A stretch of DNA of 48,226 nt from Syntrophomonas sp. (GTDB lineage: Bacteria > Bacillota > Syntrophomonadia > Syntrophomonadales > Syntrophomonadaceae): the NCBI RefSeq assembly GCF_028707975.1, contig NZ_JAQVZX010000009.1, positions 1 through 48,226 on the forward strand, in the 5' to 3' direction. Under the pieces are notes generated by a model that had not been told where the DNA came from, made no database searches, and worked only from the letters and a program-made list of their open reading frames with translations. Positions 1 through 7,502 of the stretch are shown one piece after another; the stretch's first letter is position 1, and every line of letters begins with the position of its first letter. A program made the position numbers and the translations under genes.

Positions 1-47
1 CGATGTAAACGAAAGTTATGCCTAAATGCTTGTACGCGGAAAAATTT

Positions 48-102
48 AAGGGGACAGTACTTTGGAGGAAGCCTCTAGAGCCTTCCAAAATACTGTCCCC
101 TT
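48..102. repeat. REP-like hairpin, GGGGAC/GTCCCC family
   Basis: Near-perfect inverted repeat: the arms at 48-66 and 84-102 (AAGGGGACAGTA followed by TTTGGA) match with one mismatch around a short centre. The GGGGACAGTA end is shared with the GGGGAC/GTCCCC elements at 961-1112, 16726-16768 and 18438-18484. A function such as terminator or REP substrate is not shown. Confidence 0.7.
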
Positions 103-237
103 TAGTTTGCGGCCATGGGGGGTTAGTATCATATCGTGTCACCGTCCCCGATTTGCCCCTGTTCAACTGAATCATGTATAATAATAATTACAAAGATTGG
201 AATGGACTCGGTCCTTGCCCGGAAGGAGGAATCATTC

Positions 238-831
238 GTGTCCATGTCCGCTTCAAAACCGGACCGAAAATATACTTACGGCGACTACTTGCAATGGCCA
301 GATGAGGAAAGGTGGGAAATTATTGGCGGCGTACCCTATGATATGAGCCCAGCGCCTTCCAGGAAACACCAGGAAATCTCCGGCGAGTTGTTCTTTCAAC
401 TTCGCTCATTTTTCCAGGATAGAAGCTGCCGGGTCTTTGCTGCTCCCTTTGATGTGCGCCTGCCGCAAGGGGATGAGAAGGACGAAGATATAACAAATGT
501 CGTACAACCTGACCTCAGCATAATCTGCGACCTGGATAAATTAGATGAAAGGGGCTGCAAAGGTACCCCCACCGTGGTTATCGAGATCATTTCGCCTTCC
601 ACCGCCAAGAAGGAACTTAACGAGAAATTCAATCTTTATGAAAGGAGTGCTATTCCCGAATATTGGGTGGTTTTTCCCGGTCTAAATGTAATAGTGGTTT
701 ATAGCCTGGATGATGAGGGCAAATATCAAAAAACCGGCGAGTATGCTGCCAACCAGGTTCTAACCAGCCCCCTCTTCCCCGGCCTGGAAGTCAAACTGGA
801 GGAGGTTTTTCAAATAAAATCAGGCTCATAA
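238..831 (+). CDS. Uma2 family (DUF820) putative endonuclease
   Basis: Protein of 197 residues in the Uma2/DUF820 family, which has a PD-(D/E)xK restriction-endonuclease-like fold. No substrate is established for most members. Visible family features are the N-terminal YTYGDYLQWPDEERWEIIGG segment, a PDLSII strand, the catalytic-type VVIEIISPST segment, a conserved lysine after ELNEKFNLYE, and an IPEYWVVFPG segment. The GTG start at 238 is preferred because AAGGAGG lies 7-8 bases upstream; the ATG at 244 is an alternative, and an in-frame ATG at 136 has no ribosome site. The gene stands alone between repeat elements. Such genes are often multicopy and mobile; whether this one is active is not visible. 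Confidence 0.85.
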   Translation: MSMSASKPDRKYTYGDYLQWPDEERWEIIGGVPYDMSPAPSRKHQEISGELFFQLRSFFQDRSCRVFAAPFDVRLPQGDEKDEDITNVVQPDLSIICDLDKLDERGCKGTPTVVIEIISPSTAKKELNEKFNLYERSAIPEYWVVFPGLNVIVVYSLDDEGKYQKTGEYAANQVLTSPLFPGLEVKLEEVFQIKSGS

Positions 832-900
832 AGCAGTTAAGGCGCGAACCCTTATTTAGAAACTATTCAAAAGAAGTGCTACCCCGCACTCCTCACTTTT

Positions 901-946
901 CTATTAACCCCCCATACCCGGAGGACACAACCACCGATGAAAATAT
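901..946 (-). repeat. Dispersed intergenic repeat (CCATGGG family), copy B
   Basis: Read on the minus strand it gives TTTTCATCGGTGGTTGTG, then a short variable part, TATGGGGGGTTAATAG. This matches copies at 6259-6300, 6320-6364, 12916-12960 (minus), 16663-16706 and 34093-34138, and partly 109-129. Confidence 0.7.
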
Positions 947-960
947 GCTGGTCTTACATA

Positions 961-1112
961 GGGGACCGTTCTTGACGCAGATCAACGCAGATTTAATATA
1001 ATTTTTCTTTTGTTATTTTTATCTGCGTGAATCATAATAATCAGCGTCCTTCAGCGTCTAAGATGCATTTTTCTCATTAATCCTTATGATACCGATCAGG
1101 AGAACCGTCCCC
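961..1112. repeat. Composite repeat with GGGGAC...GTCCCC ends
   Basis: About 152 bp bounded by GGGGACCGTTCT at 961-972 and AGAACCGTCCCC at 1101-1112, an inverted repeat with one mismatch. Inside are several copies of short words such as GCAGATCAACGCAGAT, ATCTGCGTG and AATCAGCGTC. The same internal words recur at 16500-16650. It fills most of the space between the Uma2 gene and the methyltransferase gene and reaches into the end of the latter. Confidence 0.55.
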
Positions 1113-1629
1113 ATGATATAAAAACTTCATTTTCCAGAGCCAGGAGGGCCTTTTTGGTTTCCACCCCACCTGGAGCCGTAAATCCTCCCAGGCCGCCGTT
1201 TTGGGCTAGCACCCGGTGGCAGGGTATAAGCAGCGGGAGGGGATTCAGGCTCAAGGCCCGGCCTACTGCCCGGGCCGCGCGGGGATTACTTATTGCTCGC
1301 GCTACTTCCCCGTAGGTTTTGGTCACTCCGTAGGGGATATTTGATACATGCTTAAGAACCTGTTGGGTAAAGGCGGGCAAGGAGTCGATGTCCCATTTCG
1401 CTTCCCAGTTCTCTACCAAATGCCCTTGAAAATAGCGGCGGAAATTATTAATGAGCGGCAGGGTAACATCGTTTTCTCCTATCAGGCGGCTTTCCATTCC
1501 GCTGCTTTCCAAACTGGATCTGAATTCGTTTAAACCAACATCAGACGGCAGTATAGCCTGTTTTATCAGCTTGTTGTCGCTCAAAACAGCAGCCCATCCC
1601 CAGGAGGTATCAAAAACCAGCCATTTCAT
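1096..1629 (-). CDS. ogt: Methylated-DNA--[protein]-cysteine S-methyltransferase
   Basis: Suicide repair protein of 177 residues that transfers the alkyl group from O6-alkylguanine in DNA to its own cysteine. The C-terminal DNA-binding domain has the diagnostic IPCHRV motif with acceptor Cys137, preceded by NPRAARAVGRAL (helix-turn-helix and arginine finger near residue 120) and followed by GGLGGFTAPGGVETK. The N-terminal ~80 residues form the usual variable ribonuclease-like domain. The ATG at 1629 gives the normal family length; longer upstream reading would run into repeat sequence. It lies downstream of leuS on the same strand, separated from it by a MITE fragment. Its last few codons fall inside the repeat at 961-1112. 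ogt and adaB-type names are equally possible. Confidence 0.92.
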   Translation of the reverse strand: MKWLVFDTSWGWAAVLSDNKLIKQAILPSDVGLNEFRSSLESSGMESRLIGENDVTLPLINNFRRYFQGHLVENWEAKWDIDSLPAFTQQVLKHVSNIPYGVTKTYGEVARAISNPRAARAVGRALSLNPLPLLIPCHRVLAQNGGLGGFTAPGGVETKKALLALENEVFISWGRFS

Positions 1630-1668
1630 TATACCCACCCCATTTCTTGCCTTATGCCTGCTATTGCT

Positions 1669-1735
1669 GTCACTGAAAAAACCCCTAATGTTGCATAAGG
1701 GTTGCATAAAATATAACAAGCGCTCGTTGGCGAAG
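1669..1735 (-). repeat. MITE fragment, also likely leuS terminator
   Basis: On the plus strand it begins GTCACTGAAAAAACCCC and continues TGTTGCATAAGGGTTGCAT, then AACAAGCGCTCGTTGGCGAAG. This corresponds to the reverse complement of the right part of the element at 7235-7466. Read on the minus strand, AACCC...GGGGTTTTTT (1679-1702) resembles an intrinsic terminator placed just after leuS. Confidence 0.65.
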
Positions 1736-1765
1736 TATGGATGTAACACCCGGTTTATTTTGGTT

Positions 1766-4243
1766 TTATTTTGCCACAACATTGACCAGCTTTCCGGGAA
1801 CCACGATAATCTTTACTATTTCTTTGTCCTTGGTTAATTCTTTAATCTTGGGATTATCCCGGGCAATTTGCTCCAATTCCTCCCGGCCGGCATCAACCGG
1901 CACCATTATCCGATCCCGGACTTTGCCGCTGATCTGCAGGACGATTTCAATTTCTTCTTGAAGCAGGGCTTCAGGATCATATTTCGGCCATTTCTGCAGG
2001 TAAATACTCTCTTTATGACCGGTAAGCTGCCACAATTCTTCGCAGATATGGGGGGAAAAGGGGCTTAAAAGAATCAGGAGATTATCCACCGCTTCTTTTA
2101 CAACCGGCCAGTCAGGGTTCTCGACCCCCTTGTAAGCTCCCAGGGTATTGCACAATTCCATTATAGCACTGATAGCGGTATTAAAGTTAAAGCGTTCTCC
2201 GATATCGTCAGTAACTTTCTTTATGGTAGCATGTGTTTTGAAACGCAGGTTTTTGGCATCATTGTCCAGTACAGCAAATTGCTCTGGTAGCAGCAAATCC
2301 TTTATTTGCTCGGATACTTCCAGCCCCAGACGCCAGACCCGGTTTAAAAAGCGAAAAGCTCCTTCTACACCCTGCTCGCTCCATTCCAGGTCTCTTTCCG
2401 GGGGAGAGGCGAAAAGTATGAAGAGCCGTGCAGTATCGGCTCCATAGCTGTCGATTATCTCTTCTGGACTAACCACATTTCCTTTGGACTTGGACATCTT
2501 GGCACTATCCTTCAAAACCATGCCCTGGGTGAGAAGGCGGGTAAAGGGTTCCTGGCAGGATAGAACATTGATATCATAAAGAAATTTAGTGAAAAAGCGT
2601 GCATACATGAGATGTAAAATGGCATGTTCCACACCGCCTATATACTGGTCAACCGGCATCCAGTAGTCCACTGCTTCCCGGCTGAAAGGCTGATTGCTTT
2701 CATGGGGACTGCAGAAACGCTCAAAGTACCAGGAGGAACAGACAAAGGTATCCATGGTATCGGTTTCCCGCCGGGCTTCTTTTCCGCAAGAGGGGCAAGT
2801 ACTCTTATAAAAACTCTCCACAAAGTTTAATGGTGATTCCCCGTAGGGTTTGAATTCTATATCCACGGGCAGGTATACGGGCAGATCTTTTTCGGGGACT
2901 GCAACCGGTCCGCATTCATTACAATAGACTATAGGAATGGGAGCTCCCCAATAGCGTTGCCGTGAAATCAGCCAGTCGCGCAAGCGGTAATTTACTGTTC
3001 CCTGGCCGATTCCCTTCTCTTCCATGAAATTGATTACTGCTTTTATGCCAGCCTCCACAGTCAAACCATCAAATTCTCCTGAGTTCACCATATGACCATT
3101 GCCAGGGTAGGATTCCTGCAGGAGATTTCCATCCAGGGGAGTGTCCTCGCCTTTTATTACCACTTTAACCGGAATGTCATATTTGCGGGCAAACTCAAAG
3201 TCTCTCTGGTCATGAGCGGGAACGGCCATGATAGCTCCGGTACCATATTCCATTAAAACATAGTTGGCTATCCAGATGGGGATTCGTGTCCCATCCATCG
3301 GATTAATAGCATAGGCTCCGGTGAAAACACCTTCCTTTTCTGCCTCATTGGAGGTGCGGGCCATTTCGTTGAGGTATTTCATCTTATCAACAAATGCTTT
3401 AACTTCTGCTTTCTGAGCTGGAGCAGAGATTTTTTCCACCAGGGGATGTTCTGGGGCCAGAACCATGTAGGTGACACCAAAAACCGTATCCGGGCGTGTG
3501 GTGAAAACGGTGAGAACTTCATCATTGCCTGCAATATGCAGGGAAAACTCACAGCCTTCACTGCGGCCGATCCAGTTCTTTTGCATGGTCTTGACTTTTT
3601 CCGGCCAGCCTGGCAGCATGGCCAAATCATCTAAAAGCCTTTGGGCATAGTCAGTTATTTTGAAAAACCATTGTTCCAGTTGCTTTTTTTCTATAACAGC
3701 TTCACAGCGTTCGCAAGCCCCATCTACCACCTGTTCATTGGCCAGAACCGTTTGGCAGGAAGGGCACCAGTTTACGGCAGATTTCTTTTTATAGGCCAGC
3801 TGGTTTTCGTAGAGCTTTAAAAACATCCACTGGGTAAATTTGTAATAATTAGGCTTGCAGGTAGCCAACTCTCGATCCCAATCATAGCTGATCCCCATGG
3901 TCTTGAGTTGTATTTTCATGTTTTCTATATTGGATTCGGTCCAGGTGGCAGGGTGAATAGCATTTTTAATGGCCGCATTTTCAGCGGGAAGGCCAAAAGC
4001 ATCCCAGCCCATGGGATGAAGGACATTAAAGCCGTTCATGGTCTTGAAACGCGCCACCACATCGCCGATAGCATAATTACGCACATGGCCCATGTGCAGG
4101 TGTCCGGAAGGGTAGGGAAACATCTCCAGATTATAATACTTTGGTTTCTGGAGGTCTTCTTTCACTTTAAAGGCCTGGTTTTTCTCCCAGCAAGCTTGCC
4201 ATTTGGTTTCAATGGATTTAAAATCGTACTTTCTATTTAGCAT
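1766..4243 (-). CDS. leuS: Leucyl-tRNA synthetase
   Basis: Class I aminoacyl-tRNA synthetase of 825 residues that charges tRNA-Leu in the cytoplasm. The HIGH signature appears as HLHMGH (residues 48-53) in [11 protein letters not shown], and the KMSKS loop as KMSKSKGN near residue 580. The CP1 editing domain has TTRPDTVFG, and two Cys-pair zinc-type knuckles are visible (CPSC...CERC and CNEC...CPSC). Length and C-terminal anticodon-binding region are normal for the bacterial form. The ATG at 4243 is supported by AGGAGG 7 bases upstream. Transcription is predicted to depend on a leucine T-box leader (4265-4590) and a sigma-A promoter at 4598-4626. The leader is unusual because it holds a tRNA gene. 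Confidence 0.98.
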   Translation of the reverse strand: MLNRKYDFKSIETKWQACWEKNQAFKVKEDLQKPKYYNLEMFPYPSGHLHMGHVRNYAIGDVVARFKTMNGFNVLHPMGWDAFGLPAENAAIKNAIHPATWTESNIENMKIQLKTMGISYDWDRELATCKPNYYKFTQWMFLKLYENQLAYKKKSAVNWCPSCQTVLANEQVVDGACERCEAVIEKKQLEQWFFKITDYAQRLLDDLAMLPGWPEKVKTMQKNWIGRSEGCEFSLHIAGNDEVLTVFTTRPDTVFGVTYMVLAPEHPLVEKISAPAQKAEVKAFVDKMKYLNEMARTSNEAEKEGVFTGAYAINPMDGTRIPIWIANYVLMEYGTGAIMAVPAHDQRDFEFARKYDIPVKVVIKGEDTPLDGNLLQESYPGNGHMVNSGEFDGLTVEAGIKAVINFMEEKGIGQGTVNYRLRDWLISRQRYWGAPIPIVYCNECGPVAVPEKDLPVYLPVDIEFKPYGESPLNFVESFYKSTCPSCGKEARRETDTMDTFVCSSWYFERFCSPHESNQPFSREAVDYWMPVDQYIGGVEHAILHLMYARFFTKFLYDINVLSCQEPFTRLLTQGMVLKDSAKMSKSKGNVVSPEEIIDSYGADTARLFILFASPPERDLEWSEQGVEGAFRFLNRVWRLGLEVSEQIKDLLLPEQFAVLDNDAKNLRFKTHATIKKVTDDIGERFNFNTAISAIMELCNTLGAYKGVENPDWPVVKEAVDNLLILLSPFSPHICEELWQLTGHKESIYLQKWPKYDPEALLQEEIEIVLQISGKVRDRIMVPVDAGREELEQIARDNPKIKELTKDKEIVKIIVVPGKLVNVVAK

Positions 4244-4264
4244 AACAGCCTCCTAAAATTTTAT

Positions 4265-4304
4265 CAGAAAAAGCAAAAGCCCTCATCCGTTCAGGGACGA
4301 GAGC
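4265..4304 (-). terminator. T-box attenuator terminator
   Basis: On the minus strand GCTCTCGTCC pairs with GGATGAGGGC (10 bp with G-T pairs) across a 6-base loop, followed by TTTTGCTTTTT. It competes with the antiterminator formed by the T-box sequence. Confidence 0.85.
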
Positions 4305-4346
4305 GATATTGTTACCCGCGGTACCACCCTTATTGACAGATAATAA

Positions 4347-4422
4347 TGGTGGAGCTAGTGGGATTCGAACCCACGACCTCTTGAATGCCATTCAAGCGCG
4401 CTCCCAGCTGCGCCATAGCCCC
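4347..4422 (-). tRNA. tRNA-Ala (anticodon GGC), inside the leuS leader
   Basis: Complete 76-nt cloverleaf with encoded CCA. The acceptor stem GGGGCTA/TAGCTCC contains the G3-U70 wobble pair that identifies alanine tRNAs. The D stem is GCGC/GCGC. The anticodon arm CTTGA/TCAAG encloses loop ATGGCAT (anticodon GGC at positions 34-36), and the T arm is GTGGG TTCGAAT CCCAC. It lies between the upstream T-box leader domains and the T-box sequence of the same transcript, so it is predicted to be transcribed from the leuS promoter whether or not leuS is attenuated. Confidence 0.97.
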
Positions 4423-4597
4423 ACATGACTGTCCACTTGATAATCGTAACGGGATCTCCGTTGCAGGCTATTATCACCTGTAAAGCTCCCCGGCGAGTTC
4501 AACCAGCTTTGTCGCTTCGCAGCTTCCCGCGACTCTCTGCCTGATGCCAGTCTACTACTCCGGTTCCTTGCTTTTGAATATGAAATTGACATTAGCA

Positions 4598-4626
4598 ATT
4601 ATATGATAATCCTTAAACAAAGTCAA
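4598..4626 (-). promoter_or_regulatory. Sigma-A promoter of the T-box/tRNA-Ala/leuS unit
   Basis: On the minus strand TTGACT (4621-4626), 17-bp spacer, TATAAT (4598-4603). Near-consensus; start of transcription expected near 4590. Confidence 0.88.
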
Positions 4627-4777
4627 CTGATAGAATAATAATCTTCTCCCCGAAGCAAATTAATAACGCGGCTCTGTATAACTATAACAGGATTATTTAA
4701 AATTAGAATCCCGGTAATTTTAGTTCTACAGGGTTTAGGCTTTTTTACTTATTTAACTTGGCTAAGGAGGGATGAAA

Positions 4778-4936
4778 TTGCGAGGACGGCAGACCATAAT
4801 GTGTGATGTAAGTAGCTGCCGATTTTATGAAAACAATATGTGCAGCTTGGACGCTATTCAGGTAGCCCCCTGTAGTGAGATAAGCAGCGGCTCCCCGGAA
4901 GATGAAACCTTATGCGCCAGCTATGAACAGTGCTAA
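4778..4936 (+). CDS. DUF1540-like Cys-rich miniprotein
   Basis: Small protein of 52 residues with the cysteine pattern of the DUF1540 family: CDVSSCRFYENNMCSLDAI, then a fourth cysteine in LCASYE near the end. Such proteins are common in Clostridia and are thought to bind a metal; no function is established. A TTG start at 4778 places AAGGAGG (4764-4770) 7 bases upstream; the ATG at 4772 is too close to that site, and the ATG at 4799 is too far from it. The gene is monocistronic, divergent from leuS and convergent with the DUF2225 gene, with an inverted repeat just after the stop. Confidence 0.72.
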   Translation: MRGRQTIMCDVSSCRFYENNMCSLDAIQVAPCSEISSGSPEDETLCASYEQC

Positions 4937-4957
4937 ATTAATTAGTCTAAAGCGAAA

Positions 4958-4992
4958 GCTGAGATGGTGGACTTCAAGGCCACCACCTCAGC
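4958..4992. terminator. Bidirectional terminator between convergent genes
   Basis: GCTGAGATGGTGG (4958-4970) pairs with CCACCACCTCAGC (4980-4992), 13 bp with one mismatch, between the DUF1540 gene and the convergent DUF2225 gene. T-rich sequence is modest on both sides. Confidence 0.65.
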
Positions 4993-4994
4993 GA

Positions 4995-6215
4995 TTATTC
5001 TGTATCCTCTGCCTTCTTTTCTTGTACTAATATTTTGTCCTTCAAATCACTGATTCGATCCTCGGCCTGCCGGTTGATAGTATTATTGCCGCCTTTGCGT
5101 GCAATGGCTCCCCGGAAGAACTTCAACGCTTCTGAATTATCACCAATCCGCATGCTGAGTTCGCCCAACAGCAAAGAGAGGCGCTGATCCTGTTCCACCG
5201 AAGTATCCCGGCGGGTATTATAGTAGGTGTCTTTAAACATATCCAGCGCTTGTCGGGAGGCATATAAAAACATCTCCTCATCTCCGGCGTCACTGTACAA
5301 CCAGGAAAGGCGCAGCCAAACCTTGGCTGCTTCGGTAGGATTTGGTTTGCCCGATGCCTGCAGGGATTGCAGCATGAGGTAGTAGGTCACAAAAACCTCA
5401 TCCAGTTTGCGGGGATCACTAAACTGCAAGCGTACGCTAGCTTTTAATTGCTTGCCTTGCTCCAGCAGCTTCTTCTTGAAGGCTTCAGGCACCTGTTTGA
5501 ACTCGAAGTTGAAGTTGGAATAGTAGCAGTTGGGACAGGTCCAGACCAGGTACCATAGCGGCTCAAAGTCCACGAAGCGCTGACGCAGATCATAATCCAC
5601 CTTATCCAGCCGGAGCTTGGAAGAACGGACATTTTTGGTCTTGAATTTTTCCTCACAGACGGGGCAAAGAACCTCCCGATCGAAAAGCAGGTTATTGTCA
5701 TTAGGGGGAGCGTCCAGAGGGTAAGGCTTATGCCCGGGAGGGAAAAGGGAGTTATCTAAAACCTGCGTTGCTGGTGTTCTTACGGTAGGGGGAGCAGTCA
5801 ACTTATGTGCTTTTCTTTCCTCGGCTTTTCCTCGCTTCAACTGGCCCAGATCTTCGTTAAGCTGGCGTACCCGGCTGCTCATACCTTTCATTATTCGGTA
5901 AGCCAGGCTGGGCTGTTGGGCAATTACCTGTTCAAAGTTGTTTTCATTAATAACCAGTACAATAGTATCTTCTATAGCCCCGATAGTAGCACTACGGGGT
6001 TGGCCTTCCAACAGGGACATTTCACCAAAAAAGTCTCCAGAGGCCAGTTCCGTTACCATGATAGGAAAACCGTCAATGGAGGTTATATAAACCCCTACGC
6101 GACCTTTGAGGATAATATACATTTCGTGGCCGGGATCTCCGGCATTAAAAAAAATCTCGTCAGCGTTATATTTTTTAACTCCTCCGAGTTTAGCCAATGC
6201 GGCTATATCCAGCAT
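4995..6215 (-). CDS. Cyclic-nucleotide-binding domain / DUF2225 / TPR protein
   Basis: Protein of 406 residues with three regions. Residues 1-118 are a CRP-type cNMP-binding domain with the phosphate-binding cassette FGEMSLLEGQPRSATIGA (63-80). Residues ~182-330 match DUF2225, with two Cys pairs (C184/C187 and C227/C230), suggesting a metal-binding knuckle. The C-terminal part is helical and TPR-like (WLRLSWLYSDAGDEE, LSLLLGELSMRIGDNSEALKFF). There is no DNA-binding helix-turn-helix, so it is not a CRP regulator; it looks like a soluble sensor or scaffold. The start at 6215 is preferred because GGGAGGG stands 7 bases upstream. Effector and partners are unknown. Confidence 0.85.
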   Translation of the reverse strand: MLDIAALAKLGGVKKYNADEIFFNAGDPGHEMYIILKGRVGVYITSIDGFPIMVTELASGDFFGEMSLLEGQPRSATIGAIEDTIVLVINENNFEQVIAQQPSLAYRIMKGMSSRVRQLNEDLGQLKRGKAEERKAHKLTAPPTVRTPATQVLDNSLFPPGHKPYPLDAPPNDNNLLFDREVLCPVCEEKFKTKNVRSSKLRLDKVDYDLRQRFVDFEPLWYLVWTCPNCYYSNFNFEFKQVPEAFKKKLLEQGKQLKASVRLQFSDPRKLDEVFVTYYLMLQSLQASGKPNPTEAAKVWLRLSWLYSDAGDEEMFLYASRQALDMFKDTYYNTRRDTSVEQDQRLSLLLGELSMRIGDNSEALKFFRGAIARKGGNNTINRQAEDRISDLKDKILVQEKKAEDTE

Positions 6216-6258
6216 TAAATACCCTCCCTTGAAAACTACATCTTGAGTTAAACTCACC

Positions 6259-6300
6259 TTTCATCGTTGGTTGTGGCCCCCGGCCATGGGGAGTTATTAC
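6259..6300 (+). repeat. Dispersed intergenic repeat (CCATGGG family), copy C
   Basis: TTTCATCGTTGGTTGTGGC followed by CCCCGGCCATGGGGAGTTAT. It lies directly in front of copy D, in the 335-bp divergent space between the DUF2225 gene and comEA. Apart from the two copies and AT-rich sequence, no gene is seen in this space. Confidence 0.75.
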
Positions 6301-6319
6301 GAAAATAGAATTCCTCCTA

Positions 6320-6364
6320 TTTTCTTTGGTGGTTAGGCCCCTAGATATGGGTGGTTAACTAAAA
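6320..6364 (+). repeat. Dispersed intergenic repeat (CCATGGG family), copy D
   Basis: TTTTCTTTGGTGGTTAGGC, then CCCTAGATATGGGTGGTTAA. A second, more diverged copy in tandem with copy C. Confidence 0.7.
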
Positions 6365-6550
6365 TATTCTGTTTATCATTCCATAGAAGCTAATTTATTT
6401 CATTAATTCGCTAGCAGTGCAAATAATCCTCCTGTTAAACCCACTTTGCGAATAAGGTCGCAAATTAGGAGCAAAAATTAATGTTAATAATATCACAAAA
6501 TGGAGGGCTCTAACATTTCTTGGCGAATTAAAGTAGGGAGGTGAGGATAT

Positions 6551-7174
6551 ATGGATAATATAGACAAGCGCTACCTGATTGCCGGTTCCTTTATTTTACT
6601 GGTACTGGTATTTCTGGCCGGGTTCAAATATGCCGAATATAGAAATCCCGATTCTTCCGAACAGCTTGAACTTATTGAGGTTAATCCGGCGGAAAAACCG
6701 GAGCGTTTGGAAGATAGCTTGATTCAGGTATATATCTGTGGAGAGGTTAAAAAACCCGGAGTATACCAGTTAAAAGAGAATGACCGCGTATACCAGGCGG
6801 TGGAAATGGCTGGGCCTGAAGATAAGGCTGATTTACGGCTTATAGATATGGCCCGTCCTCTAGTGGACGGAGAAACCATTGTGATTCCAGGGGAAGGGGA
6901 ACCAGCAGTGGAAGTGGCCGGAATACAAGGAGCTTCGCAGTTGCCGGTCTCTTCTCCAGCTTCTCCGGCCAGTTCCGCCAAAGTTAATATTAATAAGGCC
7001 ACGGCCATCGAACTGGCCGATAAGTTAAACGGAATAGGACCCGCCCTCTCCCAGCGGATTGTTGACTACCGGGAGGCCAACGGAGCCTTTCAAAAAATTG
7101 AAGATATTAAAAACGTTAGCGGCATAGGAGAGAAGAAGTTTGAAGCCATAAAGGATCATATAACAGTAAGGTAA
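6551..7174 (+). CDS. comEA: Competence protein ComEA (DNA receptor)
   Basis: Membrane-anchored double-stranded DNA receptor of 207 residues for natural transformation. Residues 9-27 form the single transmembrane anchor. An SLBB domain follows (about 57-108, QVYICGEVKKPGVYQLKENDR). After a Ser/Pro/Ala-rich linker comes a C-terminal double helix-hairpin-helix DNA-binding domain (145-207), with VNINKATAIELADKLNGIG and NVSGIGEKKFEAI. The start is preceded by GGGAGGTGAGG. comEB is absent, and comEC follows after a 328-bp space occupied by a MITE-like element, so co-transcription with comEC is uncertain. Whether the organism is naturally competent is not shown. Confidence 0.95.
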   Translation: MDNIDKRYLIAGSFILLVLVFLAGFKYAEYRNPDSSEQLELIEVNPAEKPERLEDSLIQVYICGEVKKPGVYQLKENDRVYQAVEMAGPEDKADLRLIDMARPLVDGETIVIPGEGEPAVEVAGIQGASQLPVSSPASPASSAKVNINKATAIELADKLNGIGPALSQRIVDYREANGAFQKIEDIKNVSGIGEKKFEAIKDHITVR

Positions 7175-7234
7175 TCCTTTACAAGAAACAGAAAGCATGA
7201 TGCTGCTATAAAACTCCTTTTGTTGTATAAGGTT

Positions 7235-7466
7235 TGATGTCACTGCAAAAAGTTATAAATATGCATTAGCATGCATAAATATACCGCTCAGCTACATTAA
7301 AAGCGACCGAAGGGTGTGTAGGGAACGACCCCCGTGTCGTTCCGAATCAGGCTTCGCCAGCGCTTTGTATATTTATGCAACCCTTATGCAACAAGAGGGG
7401 TTTTTGCAGTAGAGTCAAGGTTTGTATAAATATGCAAGCAAAACAATTATGGGGCAGTGACATCAG
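7235..7466. mobile_element. MITE-like non-coding element with 12-bp TIRs
   Basis: 232-bp element ended by perfect inverted repeats TGATGTCACTGC (7235-7246) and GCAGTGACATCA (7455-7466). Further in, both halves contain ATAAATATGCA words in inverted orientation. A hairpin, GGAACGAC/GTCGTTCC, sits at 7322-7343. A terminator-like AACCC...GGGGTTTTT lies at 7379-7405. No coding capacity is present and no clear target duplication is seen. It fills the comEA-comEC gap. Related fragments lie at 1669-1735 and 12853-12916. Confidence 0.7.
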
Positions 7467-7502
7467 AGCATAATTAATATGCGGGCAGGTGGTTAATTAA
7501 TA

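Larger units (their letters stand above)
4265..4590 (-). promoter_or_regulatory. Leucine T-box riboswitch leader of leuS, interrupted by a tRNA gene
   Basis: Minus-strand leader with the canonical T-box sequence AGGGTGGTACCGCGG (4316-4330), whose bulge pairs with the CCA end of uncharged tRNA. Further upstream are the Stem I signature CAGAGAGTC, a specifier region GAACTCGCC offering codon CUC (Leu), and a pseudoknot-like domain with AACGG/CCGTT and GATAAT/ATTATC pairs. A terminator follows the T-box (arms 4279-4288 and 4295-4304, then a T-rich run). The short pairing GACAG/CTGTC (4429-4433 with 4335-4339) is the expected place for Stem III; its loop contains the tRNA-Ala gene. Uncharged tRNA-Leu should favour readthrough into leuS. 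Confidence 0.88.

Noticed and set aside
2-25. Possible C-terminal end DVNESYA of a gene entering from the left edge
   Set aside because: Only seven codons before a stop; cannot be told from chance.
4392-4598. 68-codon minus-strand open frame through the tRNA and leader
   Set aside because: It runs through the tRNA-Ala and T-box Stem I, which explain the sequence; it has no ribosome site and no protein-like composition.
4995-6215. CRP/FNR transcription regulator
   Set aside because: The cNMP-binding domain is followed by DUF2225 and TPR, not by a helix-turn-helix.
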